Shown here piece by piece: positions 26,132 through 34,991 of a stretch of 64,000 nt of DNA (position 1 is the stretch's first letter; every line of letters starts with the position of its first letter). A program made the translations under genes and the position numbers. This DNA comes from JBPBQZ01 sp050955105 (lineage in GTDB: Bacteria; Pseudomonadota; Gammaproteobacteria; Burkholderiales; Burkholderiaceae), in NCBI GenBank assembly GCA_050955105.1, contig JBPBQZ010000001.1:1-64000 (forward strand), read 5' to 3'. The notes beneath the pieces are model-generated. The model was not told where the DNA came from. It did not search any database and saw nothing but the letters and a program-made list of their open reading frames with translations.

Positions 26132-27334
26132 ATGAACCCCTTACTCGATCAGCTGCAACCTTATCCCTTCGAACGCCTGAAGAGCCTGTTCCAGGGCGTC
26201 ACGCCGCGTCCTGGCCAGCGCCCGATCAGTTTCGGGATAGGCGAGCCCAAGCACCCCACGCCGCGCGTGATCCTCGATGCCTATGCGGGAGCGCTCGGCG
26301 GTCTGTCTGTCTATCCGGCCACTGGCGGCACCGACGCCTTGCGCGGCGCGATAGCCAACTGGTTGCAGACCCGCTACGGCTTGCCGCCGGTCGATCCGAA
26401 AACCGAAGTGCTGCCGGTGAACGGCACGCGCGAGGCGCTGTTTGCCATCGCCCAAGCGCTGATCGACCCGCGCGGCGGCAAAGCTTCAGTGGTCTGCCCG
26501 AATCCCTTCTATCAAATCTACGAGGGCGCCACCTTGCTGGCGGGCGCGCAGCCGATCTTCGCCAACAGCGATCCGGCGCGCAATTTCGCTTGCGACTACA
26601 GCCAGATCACGCCAGCGCAATGGGCCAGCACACAATTGATTTACGTCTGCTCGCCGGGCAATCCCACCGGTGCCACCGTAACTCTGGAAGGCTGGCGTGC
26701 GCTGTTCGAGCTGTCCGATCGATACGGCTTCGTGATCGCCTCCGACGAGTGCTATTCCGAAATCTACTTCAATGAAGCGCAGCCGCCACTCGGCGTTCTG
26801 GAAGCGGCGCATCGGCTGGGCCGTGATCGCAGCCGCTTGCTGGCCTTTTCAAGCCTGTCGAAGCGCTCCAATGCGCCTGGCCTGCGCTCCGGTTTCGTGG
26901 CCGGCGATGCCGCGCTGCTGCGCAAATTCCTGCTTTATCGCACTTACCACGGCAGCGCGGTGTCGCCCGTGGTGCAGACGGTAAGCGTGGCGGCCTGGTC
27001 GGACGAAACCCACGTTCGCGAGAATCGTGCGCAGTACGTCGACAAATTCAATGAAGTCACGCCGCTGCTGGCTGCAGTGCTCGACGTACGGCTGCCCGAC
27101 GCCGGCTTCTATTTGTGGGCGAATGTCGCACGCACCGGTCTGGACGATCGCGCCTTCGCCCGGGCTTTATACGCCGACTATAATGTGACGGTTTTACCCG
27201 GCTCCTTCCTTGCCCGCGACGCACACGGCATCAATCCTGGCGAAGGGTTCGTTCGCATCGCGCTCGTTGCCGACCGCGAAGAGTGCGTCGAAGGCGCCCG
27301 CCGCATTGTCGATTTCTGTCGTTCGCTTACCTGA
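26132..27334 (+). CDS. dapC: Succinyldiaminopimelate aminotransferase DapC
   Basis: PLP enzyme of the succinylase branch of lysine/diaminopimelate synthesis. Starts at ATG 26132 (MNPLLDQLQPYPFERL), giving 400 residues. Fold-type I features are present: YVCSPGNPTGA, VIASDECYSEIYF and the PLP Lys (about 244) in SSLSKRSNAPGLRSGF. The genes that follow, dapD and dapE, are the steps before and after it, which distinguishes it from other class I aminotransferases. Confidence 0.94.
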   Translation: MNPLLDQLQPYPFERLKSLFQGVTPRPGQRPISFGIGEPKHPTPRVILDAYAGALGGLSVYPATGGTDALRGAIANWLQTRYGLPPVDPKTEVLPVNGTREALFAIAQALIDPRGGKASVVCPNPFYQIYEGATLLAGAQPIFANSDPARNFACDYSQITPAQWASTQLIYVCSPGNPTGATVTLEGWRALFELSDRYGFVIASDECYSEIYFNEAQPPLGVLEAAHRLGRDRSRLLAFSSLSKRSNAPGLRSGFVAGDAALLRKFLLYRTYHGSAVSPVVQTVSVAAWSDETHVRENRAQYVDKFNEVTPLLAAVLDVRLPDAGFYLWANVARTGLDDRAFARALYADYNVTVLPGSFLARDAHGINPGEGFVRIALVADREECVEGARRIVDFCRSLT

Positions 27335-27419
27335 CGGCGGCGCTTGCCAGCCGAGTTGCTCGTTGTCTCGCGGCCGCACCGGTCCCTTATTTCAGCTTCC
27401 AAGATTCCGATATCCATTC

Positions 27420-28253
27420 ATGACGCAAGATATTCAACGCATCGTCGACGACGCCTGGGAAAAGCGTGCCGACCTCTCCGCTGCCGCCGCGCCCGCTGAA
27501 ATCCGCGATGCCGTGGCGCAAGCGATCGCCGGCCTCGACGACGGCAGCTTGCGGGTGGCCGAGCCCACTGGTGGTCCGGGCCAATGGCGCGTCAACCAAT
27601 GGTTGAAAAAAGCCGTGCTGTTGTCGTTCCGCTTGCAGGACAACGTCGGCCAGGAGGCTGGCGGCTTCACACGCTTCTACGACAAGGTGCCCAGCAAGTT
27701 CGCCAGCTATAGCGACGCGGATTTCGCGGCGGGCGGCTTCCGTGTGGTACCGCCGGCAGTCGCGCGGCGCGGCGCGTTCCTGGCGCGCAATGTCGTGCTG
27801 ATGCCGTCTTACGTGAACATCGGCGCGTATGTCGATGAAGGCACCATGGTCGATACCTGGGCCACCGTCGGCTCGTGCGCGCAAATCGGCAAGAACGTGC
27901 ATTTGTCGGGCGGTGTAGGCATCGGCGGCGTGCTCGAACCCCTGCAGGCCAACCCGGTCATCATCGAAGACAATTGCTTCATCGGCGCTCGTTCGGAGAT
28001 CGTCGAAGGCGTCATCGTCGAAGAAAACTCGGTGATTTCGATGGGCGTCTTCATCGGCCAGAGCACGCGTATCTACGATCGTGAAACCGGCGAAACCATC
28101 TATGGCCGGGTACCGGCCGGCTCGGTCGTGGTGCCCGGCAGCCTGCCTTCGGCCGACGGCCGTTATAGTTTGTCGGCAGCCATTATCGTCAAGAAGGTCG
28201 ATGCGAAGACGCGCGCAAAAACCAGTTTGAACGATCTGTTGCGAGGCGACTGA
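27420..28253 (+). CDS. dapD: Tetrahydrodipicolinate N-succinyltransferase
   Basis: Transfers succinyl from succinyl-CoA to tetrahydrodipicolinate. The ATG at 27420 gives MTQDIQRIVDDAWEKRADLS and 277 residues, the family length. The second half is a left-handed beta-helix of hexapeptide repeats with VNIGAYVDEGTMVDTWATVG, KNVHLSGGVGIGGVLEP and NCFIGARSEIVEGV. Its stop overlaps the next start (TGATG). Confidence 0.97.
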   Translation: MTQDIQRIVDDAWEKRADLSAAAAPAEIRDAVAQAIAGLDDGSLRVAEPTGGPGQWRVNQWLKKAVLLSFRLQDNVGQEAGGFTRFYDKVPSKFASYSDADFAAGGFRVVPPAVARRGAFLARNVVLMPSYVNIGAYVDEGTMVDTWATVGSCAQIGKNVHLSGGVGIGGVLEPLQANPVIIEDNCFIGARSEIVEGVIVEENSVISMGVFIGQSTRIYDRETGETIYGRVPAGSVVVPGSLPSADGRYSLSAAIIVKKVDAKTRAKTSLNDLLRGD

Positions 28254-28606
28254 TGGAAGTGGTGGTATTCGGCATTCCGAATTGCGATACGGTCAAGAAG
28301 GCGCGCACCTGGCTCGACCAGCAAGGCGTCAGCTACCGTTTCCACGATTTTCGCCGAGACGGCATCGACGCGGCGCGCCTCACCGACTGGCTGCGCCAAA
28401 CGCCGCTCGACACGCTGCTGAATCGCCGCGGCACCACCTGGCGCGGCTTGTCCGACGCGGCACGCGCTTGCGCCGTCGACGAAGCGGCGGCCATCGCATT
28501 GATGGCCAGCCATCCGTCGCTGATTAAACGCCCGGTACTGGTAGTCGATGCGCAGGTGGCCGCCGTCGGCTTTGCGGCCGACACCTGGCGCGGCCTGGCA
28601 CTCTGA
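28253..28606 (+). CDS. ArsC/Spx-family protein (YffB-like)
   Basis: Thioredoxin-fold protein of the arsenate reductase/Spx family. The start FGIPNCDTVKKARTWL has the single active-site-type Cys (residue 11) of YffB proteins, followed by GVSYRFHDFRRDG, LLNRRGTTWRGL and the cis-Pro block SLIKRPVLV. The 117-residue length fits YffB. It lies between dapD and dapE with a 1-base overlap upstream, an arrangement frequent in proteobacteria. The substrate is unknown; a glutathione-dependent thiol reductase role is only a family guess. Confidence 0.9.
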   Translation: MEVVVFGIPNCDTVKKARTWLDQQGVSYRFHDFRRDGIDAARLTDWLRQTPLDTLLNRRGTTWRGLSDAARACAVDEAAAIALMASHPSLIKRPVLVVDAQVAAVGFAADTWRGLAL

Positions 28607-28624
28607 ACCGCTTGACGAAAATCC

Positions 28625-29785
28625 ATGTCTGAAACGATGTCCGAGATGCTGTCCGAAGTGCTGTCCCTCACGCGCGCGCTGATCGCCCAATCGTCCGTTA
28701 CGCCGCACGATGGCGACTGTCAGTCGCTGCTGGCGGCACGGCTCGAGCGTCTCGGCTTTCGCTGTGAAAACCTGCCCGCCAACGGCGTGTCGAATCTCTG
28801 GGCCTGGCGCGCAGGCAGCGACGCGCAGGCGCCCACGCTGGTATTTGCCGGACACACCGACGTGGTACCGCCGGGCCCGCTCGACGCCTGGACCTCTGAT
28901 CCGTTCACGCCGACCGAGCGCGATGGCCGCCTATACGGCCGCGGCGCCGCCGACATGAAGACCTCGCTGGCGGGCTTTGTCGTGGCCGCCGAAGAGTTCA
29001 TCGCGGCGGCGCCGCAACATCGCGGCACGCTCGGCTTCCTGCTCACCAGCGATGAAGAGGGCCCATCCACGCACGGCACCCGTCACCTGGTCGCAACCCT
29101 GGCCGAGCGTGGCCAACGCTTGCAATATTGCATCGTCGGCGAGCCCACCAGCAGCACGCGCCTGGGTGACACCATCAAGAATGGTCGACGCGGCTCGCTG
29201 TCCGGCAAGCTCACGGTACGCGGCATACAGGGGCATATCGCCTATCCGCAGTTGGCCGCGAACCCCGTGCACCTGTTCGCGCCGGCGCTGACCGAACTGT
29301 GCGCCACGGCCTGGGATCAAGGCAATCGGCATTTCCCGCCGACGACTTGGCAGGTTTCCAATTTTCACAGCGGCACCGGCGCTACCAATGTGATTCCTGG
29401 CCATCTCGTAGCCGACTTCAACTTCCGTTTCTCCACGGAAAGCACGGTCGAGATCCTGCAGCAAAGGCTGACGGCCATTCTCGATAGTCACCAACTCGAT
29501 TATTCGATCGATTGGACGGTGGGCGGGCAGCCGTTCCTCACCGCGCCCGGTGCCTTGTCCGACGCACTGGCGGAGGCCATCCGCAGCGAAACCGGTGTCG
29601 AGACCGAGCTGTCGACTAGCGGTGGCACCTCGGACGGTCGCTTCATCATCGACATCTGCGATCAGGTGGTGGAATTCGGACCGAAAAACGCCACCATCCA
29701 CAAGGTCGACGAGCATATCGATCTGGCCGACATCGAACCTTTGAAGAATATCTATCGACGGGTGCTCGAAACCTTGATTCGCTAG
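28625..29785 (+). CDS. dapE: Succinyl-diaminopimelate desuccinylase
   Basis: Zn-dependent hydrolase releasing LL-diaminopimelate for lysine and peptidoglycan. The 386-residue protein has the metal and catalytic motifs LVFAGHTDVVPPG, YGRGAADMKTSLAGF, TSDEEGPSTHGT and the dimerisation lid domain (GRRGSLSGKLTVRGIQGHIA). Three in-frame Met codons lie close together at the N-terminus; the first is used because it is nearest the upstream stop, 18 bp away. Confidence 0.96.
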   Translation: MSETMSEMLSEVLSLTRALIAQSSVTPHDGDCQSLLAARLERLGFRCENLPANGVSNLWAWRAGSDAQAPTLVFAGHTDVVPPGPLDAWTSDPFTPTERDGRLYGRGAADMKTSLAGFVVAAEEFIAAAPQHRGTLGFLLTSDEEGPSTHGTRHLVATLAERGQRLQYCIVGEPTSSTRLGDTIKNGRRGSLSGKLTVRGIQGHIAYPQLAANPVHLFAPALTELCATAWDQGNRHFPPTTWQVSNFHSGTGATNVIPGHLVADFNFRFSTESTVEILQQRLTAILDSHQLDYSIDWTVGGQPFLTAPGALSDALAEAIRSETGVETELSTSGGTSDGRFIIDICDQVVEFGPKNATIHKVDEHIDLADIEPLKNIYRRVLETLIR

Positions 29786-29847
29786 AGGCCGGCCGCAAGC
29801 GGCGCGGTGCCCGATGAACCGTTGCAGTCGGAACCAAGGATTATTCC

Positions 29848-30759
29848 GTGACCCATCCGTTTTCGACCCTACGCGATCTGCTGCGTTACGCGGTAACGCG
29901 CTTCGGACAAGCCAAGGTCTGCTATGGGCATGGCAGCCTGAACGCCTACGATGAAGCCGCCTATCTGATTCTGCATACGCTGAATCTGCCGCTCGATATG
30001 CTGGAACCTTTTCTCGACGCGCGTCTGCTCGACGCAGAGCGTGAAGCATTGCTCGCCGTGATCGAGCGCCGCACGGTCGATCGGATACCGGCGGCCTACA
30101 TCACACGCGAAGCCTGGATGCACGGCTATCGCTTCTATGTCGATGAACGCACGATCGTACCCCGATCGTTCATCGGCGAGCTGCTGCAAGAAAGACTGCA
30201 ACCCTGGATCGCCGACGGTGATGCGGTGGGCAGCGTACTGGAACTCTGCACCGGCTCCGGCTGCCTCGCCATTCTCGCGGCCATCGCATTTCCCGATGCA
30301 CGCATCGATGCGGTCGACCTGAGTGCGCAGGCGCTGGAGGTGGCCGCCATCAATCTCGCCGACTATGCACTCGAACCGCGTGTCAGCTTGTATCAGGGCG
30401 ATCTGTATGCCCCACTCCCCGAGAGCGCGCGCTACGACCTATTGCTGAGCAATCCGCCTTACGTCAACGACGGCTCGATGGCCAGACTGCCCGCTGAGTA
30501 CCAGCATGAACCGGTACTGGCGCTGGCGGGCGGCAGCGACGGCATGGACATCGTGCGCCGCATCGTTGCAGGTGCGCGCGCATATCTGCATGACGCCGGT
30601 CTGCTCGTAGTGGAAATCGGTAACGAACGCGCCAACGTCGAAGCTGACCCGCTGCTGGGCAGCCTGCCGCTCACCTGGGCCACTACCAGTGGCGGCGATG
30701 ACACCATCTTCATGATCCAGGCGGTAGATCTACCGGACCCGCACGCTTTCAAGGCTTGA
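29848..30759 (+). CDS. prmB: 50S L3 protein glutamine methyltransferase PrmB
   Basis: SAM-dependent N5-glutamine methyltransferase acting on ribosomal protein L3. Starts at GTG 29848 with AAGGA upstream. The SAM motif ELCTGSGCLAILAA and the catalytic NPPY motif (LLLSNPPYVNDGSM) are present, with an N-terminal helical domain of PrmB type. Length 303 is typical. PrmC, the related release-factor enzyme, is less likely because of the N-terminal domain and the NPPYVND context. Confidence 0.93.
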   Translation: MTHPFSTLRDLLRYAVTRFGQAKVCYGHGSLNAYDEAAYLILHTLNLPLDMLEPFLDARLLDAEREALLAVIERRTVDRIPAAYITREAWMHGYRFYVDERTIVPRSFIGELLQERLQPWIADGDAVGSVLELCTGSGCLAILAAIAFPDARIDAVDLSAQALEVAAINLADYALEPRVSLYQGDLYAPLPESARYDLLLSNPPYVNDGSMARLPAEYQHEPVLALAGGSDGMDIVRRIVAGARAYLHDAGLLVVEIGNERANVEADPLLGSLPLTWATTSGGDDTIFMIQAVDLPDPHAFKA

Positions 30760-30764
30760 TCGTC

Positions 30765-32204
30765 ATGCAGTGGAACACCTTCACGGCGCTGGGCTTGACT
30801 GTGCTGCTTGCACATGTGCTCGGCATCATCGCCGCCGGCCATGCGATCGTGACCGCGCGCACGTCCCAAGGGGCGGTGGCATGGACTGTCTCGCTGGTGG
30901 CGGTGCCCTATGTCACGCTGATTCCCTACCTGTTCCTCGGGCAAAGCCGCTTCTCGGGCTATGTCGACGCACGGCGCATCAAGGGACGAATGCTGCGCGA
31001 GACTGCGCCGCCGCCGGGTTGGAATAGAAGTCATGCCGAGCGGCGCGGCGCGGCCGCCTGCATCGGTGATCGCAGCATGCGGGCGCTCGAAAGCATGACC
31101 GATACACCCTGCCTGCACGGCAATCGCGTGCGCGTACTGGTAAACGGCGAACGCACCTTCACGGCGATCTTCGAAGCCATCGCCAAAGCCGAAAGCTATG
31201 TGCTGGTGCAGTTTTTCATCATTCGCGATGACGGCCTTGGCCGGCGCCTGCAACAAGCCTTGAGCGCCTGTGCACGGCGTGGCGTGCGCGTACATCTGCT
31301 GTACGACGGCGTCGGCTCGCGCACGCTGAGCCGACGCTATATTGCCGACTTGCGCGCCGACGGCATCGAAGTGCACGACTTCGCGACCCACAAGCGCTTC
31401 GCCAACCGTCTGCAACTGAATTTCCGCAACCACCGCAAGATCGTGGTGGTCGATGGCCACACCGCGTTCGTCGGCGGTCTTAATGTGGGCGACGAATACC
31501 TGGGCCTGAAACCACCGCTGGCACCCTGGCGCGATACCCACATCGAGGTAGCGGGTCCGGCGGTCGACGCCATCCAGTTCAGCTTTGTCGAAGATTGGTA
31601 TTGGGCAACCCAGCGGCTGTTGAGCGTGGCTTATTGCGAAGCAGCGTCCGATGCCGATATGGCCTGCCAGGTGATGGTGAGCGGGCCCGCCGACAGCCAG
31701 GAAACCTGCTCGCTGTTCTTCGTCGAGGCGATCGGCGCGGCGCAGCGGCGCTTATGGTTGACGACGCCCTACTTCGTGCCCGATGAAGCGGTATTCGCGG
31801 CGCTACGTCTGGCCGCCATGCGCGGTGTCGACGTCCGCGTGATGATTCCCGCACGGCCGGACAAATGGGGCGTCTTCGAGGCCTCCACGCTGTATGCGTT
31901 CGATGCCTTGCGCGCCGGCGTGCGGGTATTTCGCTATCAACCGGGATTCCTGCATCAGAAGGTGATGCTGATCGACGATACCGCGGCAGCGGTGGGCAGC
32001 GCGAACCTCGACAATCGCTCGTTCCGACTCAATTTCGAAATTACCGTGCTGACGGTCGACCGACGCTTCGCCGCCGATGTGGCGGCAATGCTGGAAGAAG
32101 ACTTCAGCGTGTCGAGAGAAATCGACGTCAGCGAATATCAGCACAAGGCAGCATTGCGGCGCATGGGCATGCATGTCGCCCGCCTGTTCGCGCCGGTGCT
32201 TTAG
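30765..32204 (+). CDS. cls: Cardiolipin synthase (phospholipase D superfamily)
   Basis: Makes cardiolipin from phosphatidylglycerol at the inner membrane. Two N-terminal hydrophobic segments precede two PLD domains with HKD motifs, NHRKIVVVDGHTAFVGG and LHQKVMLIDDTAAAVGSAN. Length is 479 residues from ATG 30765; a TTG at 30756 overlapping the prmB stop is an alternative start. Last gene of the dapC plus-strand run; it converges on gpx with 3 bp between stops. Confidence 0.94.
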   Translation: MQWNTFTALGLTVLLAHVLGIIAAGHAIVTARTSQGAVAWTVSLVAVPYVTLIPYLFLGQSRFSGYVDARRIKGRMLRETAPPPGWNRSHAERRGAAACIGDRSMRALESMTDTPCLHGNRVRVLVNGERTFTAIFEAIAKAESYVLVQFFIIRDDGLGRRLQQALSACARRGVRVHLLYDGVGSRTLSRRYIADLRADGIEVHDFATHKRFANRLQLNFRNHRKIVVVDGHTAFVGGLNVGDEYLGLKPPLAPWRDTHIEVAGPAVDAIQFSFVEDWYWATQRLLSVAYCEAASDADMACQVMVSGPADSQETCSLFFVEAIGAAQRRLWLTTPYFVPDEAVFAALRLAAMRGVDVRVMIPARPDKWGVFEASTLYAFDALRAGVRVFRYQPGFLHQKVMLIDDTAAAVGSANLDNRSFRLNFEITVLTVDRRFAADVAAMLEEDFSVSREIDVSEYQHKAALRRMGMHVARLFAPVL

Positions 32205-32207
32205 CGG

Positions 32208-32687
32208 CTACAGAAGCTTTTCGATGTCATCGCGCAAGGCATCGGGCTTCGTGATGGGCGCGTAACGTTTCACTACGTTGCCCTCGCGGTCGATCAGGAA
32301 TTTGGTGAAATTCCATTTGATGCCTTCAAGGCCCAGCACGCCCGGCGCCGCGCCCGTCAGATAGCGATAAAGCGGCGCGGCATTCTCGCCGTTCACGTCG
32401 ATCTTCGAGAACATCTGGAAGGAAACGCCATAGTTCTGTTTGCAGAAGTCGCCGATCTGCTCCGCGTCGCCCGGTTCCTGCTTGCCGAACTGATTGCAAG
32501 GGAAGCCCAGCACTTCGAAACCACGCGCCGCGTAAGTGTCCGCCAACTCCTGCAAACCCTTATACTGCGGGGTAAAACCGCACTGGCTGGCGGTATTCAC
32601 GATCAGCAGTACCTTGCCGCGGTAGCGCGCGAAGTCGATGGGCCTGCCATCGAGCGCCACGGCGTTGAACGAATAAATTTGCGTCAC
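32208..32687 (-). CDS. Glutathione peroxidase (Cys type)
   Basis: Thiol peroxidase reducing peroxides. The GTG at 32687 is preceded by AGGAG at ideal spacing and gives the family N-terminus (VTQIYSFNAVALDGRPID) and 159 residues, so the longer frame to 32774 was dropped. The peroxidatic residue is Cys in NTASQCGFTPQY, not selenocysteine; catalytic Gln and Trp blocks GFPCNQFGKQEPG and IKWNFTKFLID are present. The electron donor may be thioredoxin rather than glutathione, as in many Cys-type enzymes. Confidence 0.95.
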   Translation of the reverse strand: MTQIYSFNAVALDGRPIDFARYRGKVLLIVNTASQCGFTPQYKGLQELADTYAARGFEVLGFPCNQFGKQEPGDAEQIGDFCKQNYGVSFQMFSKIDVNGENAAPLYRYLTGAAPGVLGLEGIKWNFTKFLIDREGNVVKRYAPITKPDALRDDIEKLL

Positions 32688-32903
32688 GTTAGCTCCTGAA
32701 CCCGGCCGTGCCAAAAGTGGCAGTGTATTGCACCCACGCCGATCATGCTGCCGGCCGATCGGCACGCGCCGCATCAGGCGGCAGCGCGGTGCGATGGCGT
32801 GAAAGCCGTGCGGCGCGGTCAGGATGCGCTGCCGTGCTGCTCGCCAACTGCGGCCAACTCACCATCAAGCGCTAAACTACCGCTTTTTTTCGCGAGCAAT
32901 GTT

Positions 32904-34991
32904 GTGATCCGTTTCAACCGCTTCACCTTGGCGCGCGGCGCCCGAACGCTGTTCGAAGATACGACGTTCTCGCTCAATCCGGGCGAGAAGGCGGGTCTGA
33001 TCGGCACCAACGGTAGCGGCAAATCGACCTTGTTCGCCACCCTCACCGGCGACCTGCAATCGGATGGCGGCGAGGTCTCGGTGCCGCCCAATTGGCAGAT
33101 CGCCCACGTCGCGCAACATACCGAATCGAGCCAGCGGCGCGCGCTCGACTACGCGCTCGATGGCGATACCGTGCTGCGGGCGGCAGAAGCGCGCATCGCC
33201 GCGGCCGCGGCCGCTCACGATGGCGAGGCGGAAGCCTACGCGCATGCCGCCTATGCCGATGCCGACGGCTACACCGCCGAGGCACGCGCACAAGCCTTGT
33301 TGATGGGGCTCGGCTTCACGCTGGAAGAAACCTCGCATCCGGTGGCCAGTTTCTCGGGCGGCTGGCGGATGCGCCTGAATCTCGCGCAAGCGCTGATGTG
33401 TCGGTCTGACCTGTTGCTGCTCGATGAACCGACCAATCACCTCGATCTCGACGCGATCGTCTGGCTGGAAGATTGGCTGCGGCGCTATCCAGGCACCTTG
33501 ATCGTGATTTCGCACGACCGGGAGTTCCTCGACGCGATCTGCAATGTCACGCTGCACATCGATGACAAGCACGTGATTCGCTACGGCGGCAACTACAGCC
33601 AGTTCGAAGTCACACGCTCGCAGCGGCTCGCCTATCACCAAAGTGCCTACGAGAAGCAGCAGAAGACCGTCGAACACCTGCAAAGCTTCGTCGATCGCTT
33701 CAAGACCAAGGCCTCCAAGGCGCGCCAGGCGCAAAGCCGCATCAAGATGCTTGAACGCATGCAGATGCTGGCGCCGATCTATGCGGCATCGCCTTTCACG
33801 TTCTCGTTCCGTGAACCGGATCGCGCGCCGAATCCGCTGCTAGTGCTGGACGACCTGGCGTGCGGATATCAGGATGACGCGGGCACGCGTACCGAGATCT
33901 TGCGCAGCGTCACGCTGTCGGTGCAAATCGGCCAACGCATCGGTCTGCTGGGCGCAAACGGCCAGGGCAAGTCGACCCTGATCAAGACGCTCGCCGACGA
34001 GCTCGCGCCGCTGTCCGGCAAGCTGGTGGCCGGCAAGGGCATGAAGATCGGCTACTTCGCGCAGCACCAGCTCGAAACCTTGGTGCCGGAGCGCAGCCCG
34101 CTCGGCCATATGATGAAACTGGCGCCGGACGTGCGCGAGCAGGAACTGCGTGATTTCCTCGGTAGCTTCAATTTCCGTGGCGATATGGCGCTGAATCCGA
34201 TCGCGCCCTTGTCGGGCGGTGAAAAGGCTCGACTGGCGCTGGCGTTGATCGTCTGGCAAAAGCCGAATCTGCTGTTGCTCGATGAGCCGACCAACCATCT
34301 CGATCTCGATACACGTGAAGCACTCACGCAAGCGCTCGCGCAATTCGACGGCACGATGATCATCGTGTCGCACGATCGACATCTGCTGCGCGCGGTCAGC
34401 GACGAGTTCATGCTGGTCGCCGACCATAAACTCGGACCTTTCGATGGTGACCTGGACGATTACCGCGTCTGGCTGCTGGCCAATGCGCAAGCGCGACGCA
34501 CGGCAGCCGTAGCGGGCGCCGCCGCAACGGCTGCAAGCACGGCCTCGATTGCGTCCGACACGACAACGCCCGTATTGCCGCAATCTGCCGCGGCGCCAGC
34601 CGAAAAGATTTCCACCAAGGGCAACGGCGCCAGCAAAAATTCGAACGGCACGCCGGCAAACGCAAGCGCCAACAGCAATGCCTCGCGCATCGACGACCCA
34701 GCTGCGCGGCGCGACAAGCGGCGCAACGATGCCTCGGCACGCCAGGCCTTGGCCGCGCTGCGCAAGCCGATACAAACGCGCATTGCCGCACTCGAACGTG
34801 ATTTGAAGAGCTTGCAGGATGAGCGCGCCACACTGGATGCGTGGATTGCCGCGCCCAGCAGTTACGAAGACGCCGCACGCACGCAGTTGGCCGACGCGCT
34901 CAAGCGCCACGGCGAAGTGGCAGCACGCATCGATGCCTTGGAGACCGACTGGCTCAGTGCGCACGAAGAGCTGGCGCGCACCGACGCCTAA
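32904..34991 (+). CDS. ABC-F family ATPase (YheS/Uup-like)
   Basis: Soluble duplicated ATPase of the ABC-F group that acts on ribosomes rather than in transport; no membrane segments. Start set at GTG 32904 where the family sequence VIRFNRFTLARGARTLFED begins (695 residues). Two cassettes are seen: Walker A GTNGSGKSTLF with signature FSGGWRMRLNLAQAL, and GANGQGKSTLI with LSGGEKARLALALI; both have the DEPTNHLDLD block. A linker between them is charged, and the C-terminus has an Ala/Ser/Asn-rich stretch and a coiled coil. Stop overlaps the convergent radA stop by 4 bp. Confidence 0.92.
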   Translation: MIRFNRFTLARGARTLFEDTTFSLNPGEKAGLIGTNGSGKSTLFATLTGDLQSDGGEVSVPPNWQIAHVAQHTESSQRRALDYALDGDTVLRAAEARIAAAAAAHDGEAEAYAHAAYADADGYTAEARAQALLMGLGFTLEETSHPVASFSGGWRMRLNLAQALMCRSDLLLLDEPTNHLDLDAIVWLEDWLRRYPGTLIVISHDREFLDAICNVTLHIDDKHVIRYGGNYSQFEVTRSQRLAYHQSAYEKQQKTVEHLQSFVDRFKTKASKARQAQSRIKMLERMQMLAPIYAASPFTFSFREPDRAPNPLLVLDDLACGYQDDAGTRTEILRSVTLSVQIGQRIGLLGANGQGKSTLIKTLADELAPLSGKLVAGKGMKIGYFAQHQLETLVPERSPLGHMMKLAPDVREQELRDFLGSFNFRGDMALNPIAPLSGGEKARLALALIVWQKPNLLLLDEPTNHLDLDTREALTQALAQFDGTMIIVSHDRHLLRAVSDEFMLVADHKLGPFDGDLDDYRVWLLANAQARRTAAVAGAAATAASTASIASDTTTPVLPQSAAAPAEKISTKGNGASKNSNGTPANASANSNASRIDDPAARRDKRRNDASARQALAALRKPIQTRIAALERDLKSLQDERATLDAWIAAPSSYEDAARTQLADALKRHGEVAARIDALETDWLSAHEELARTDA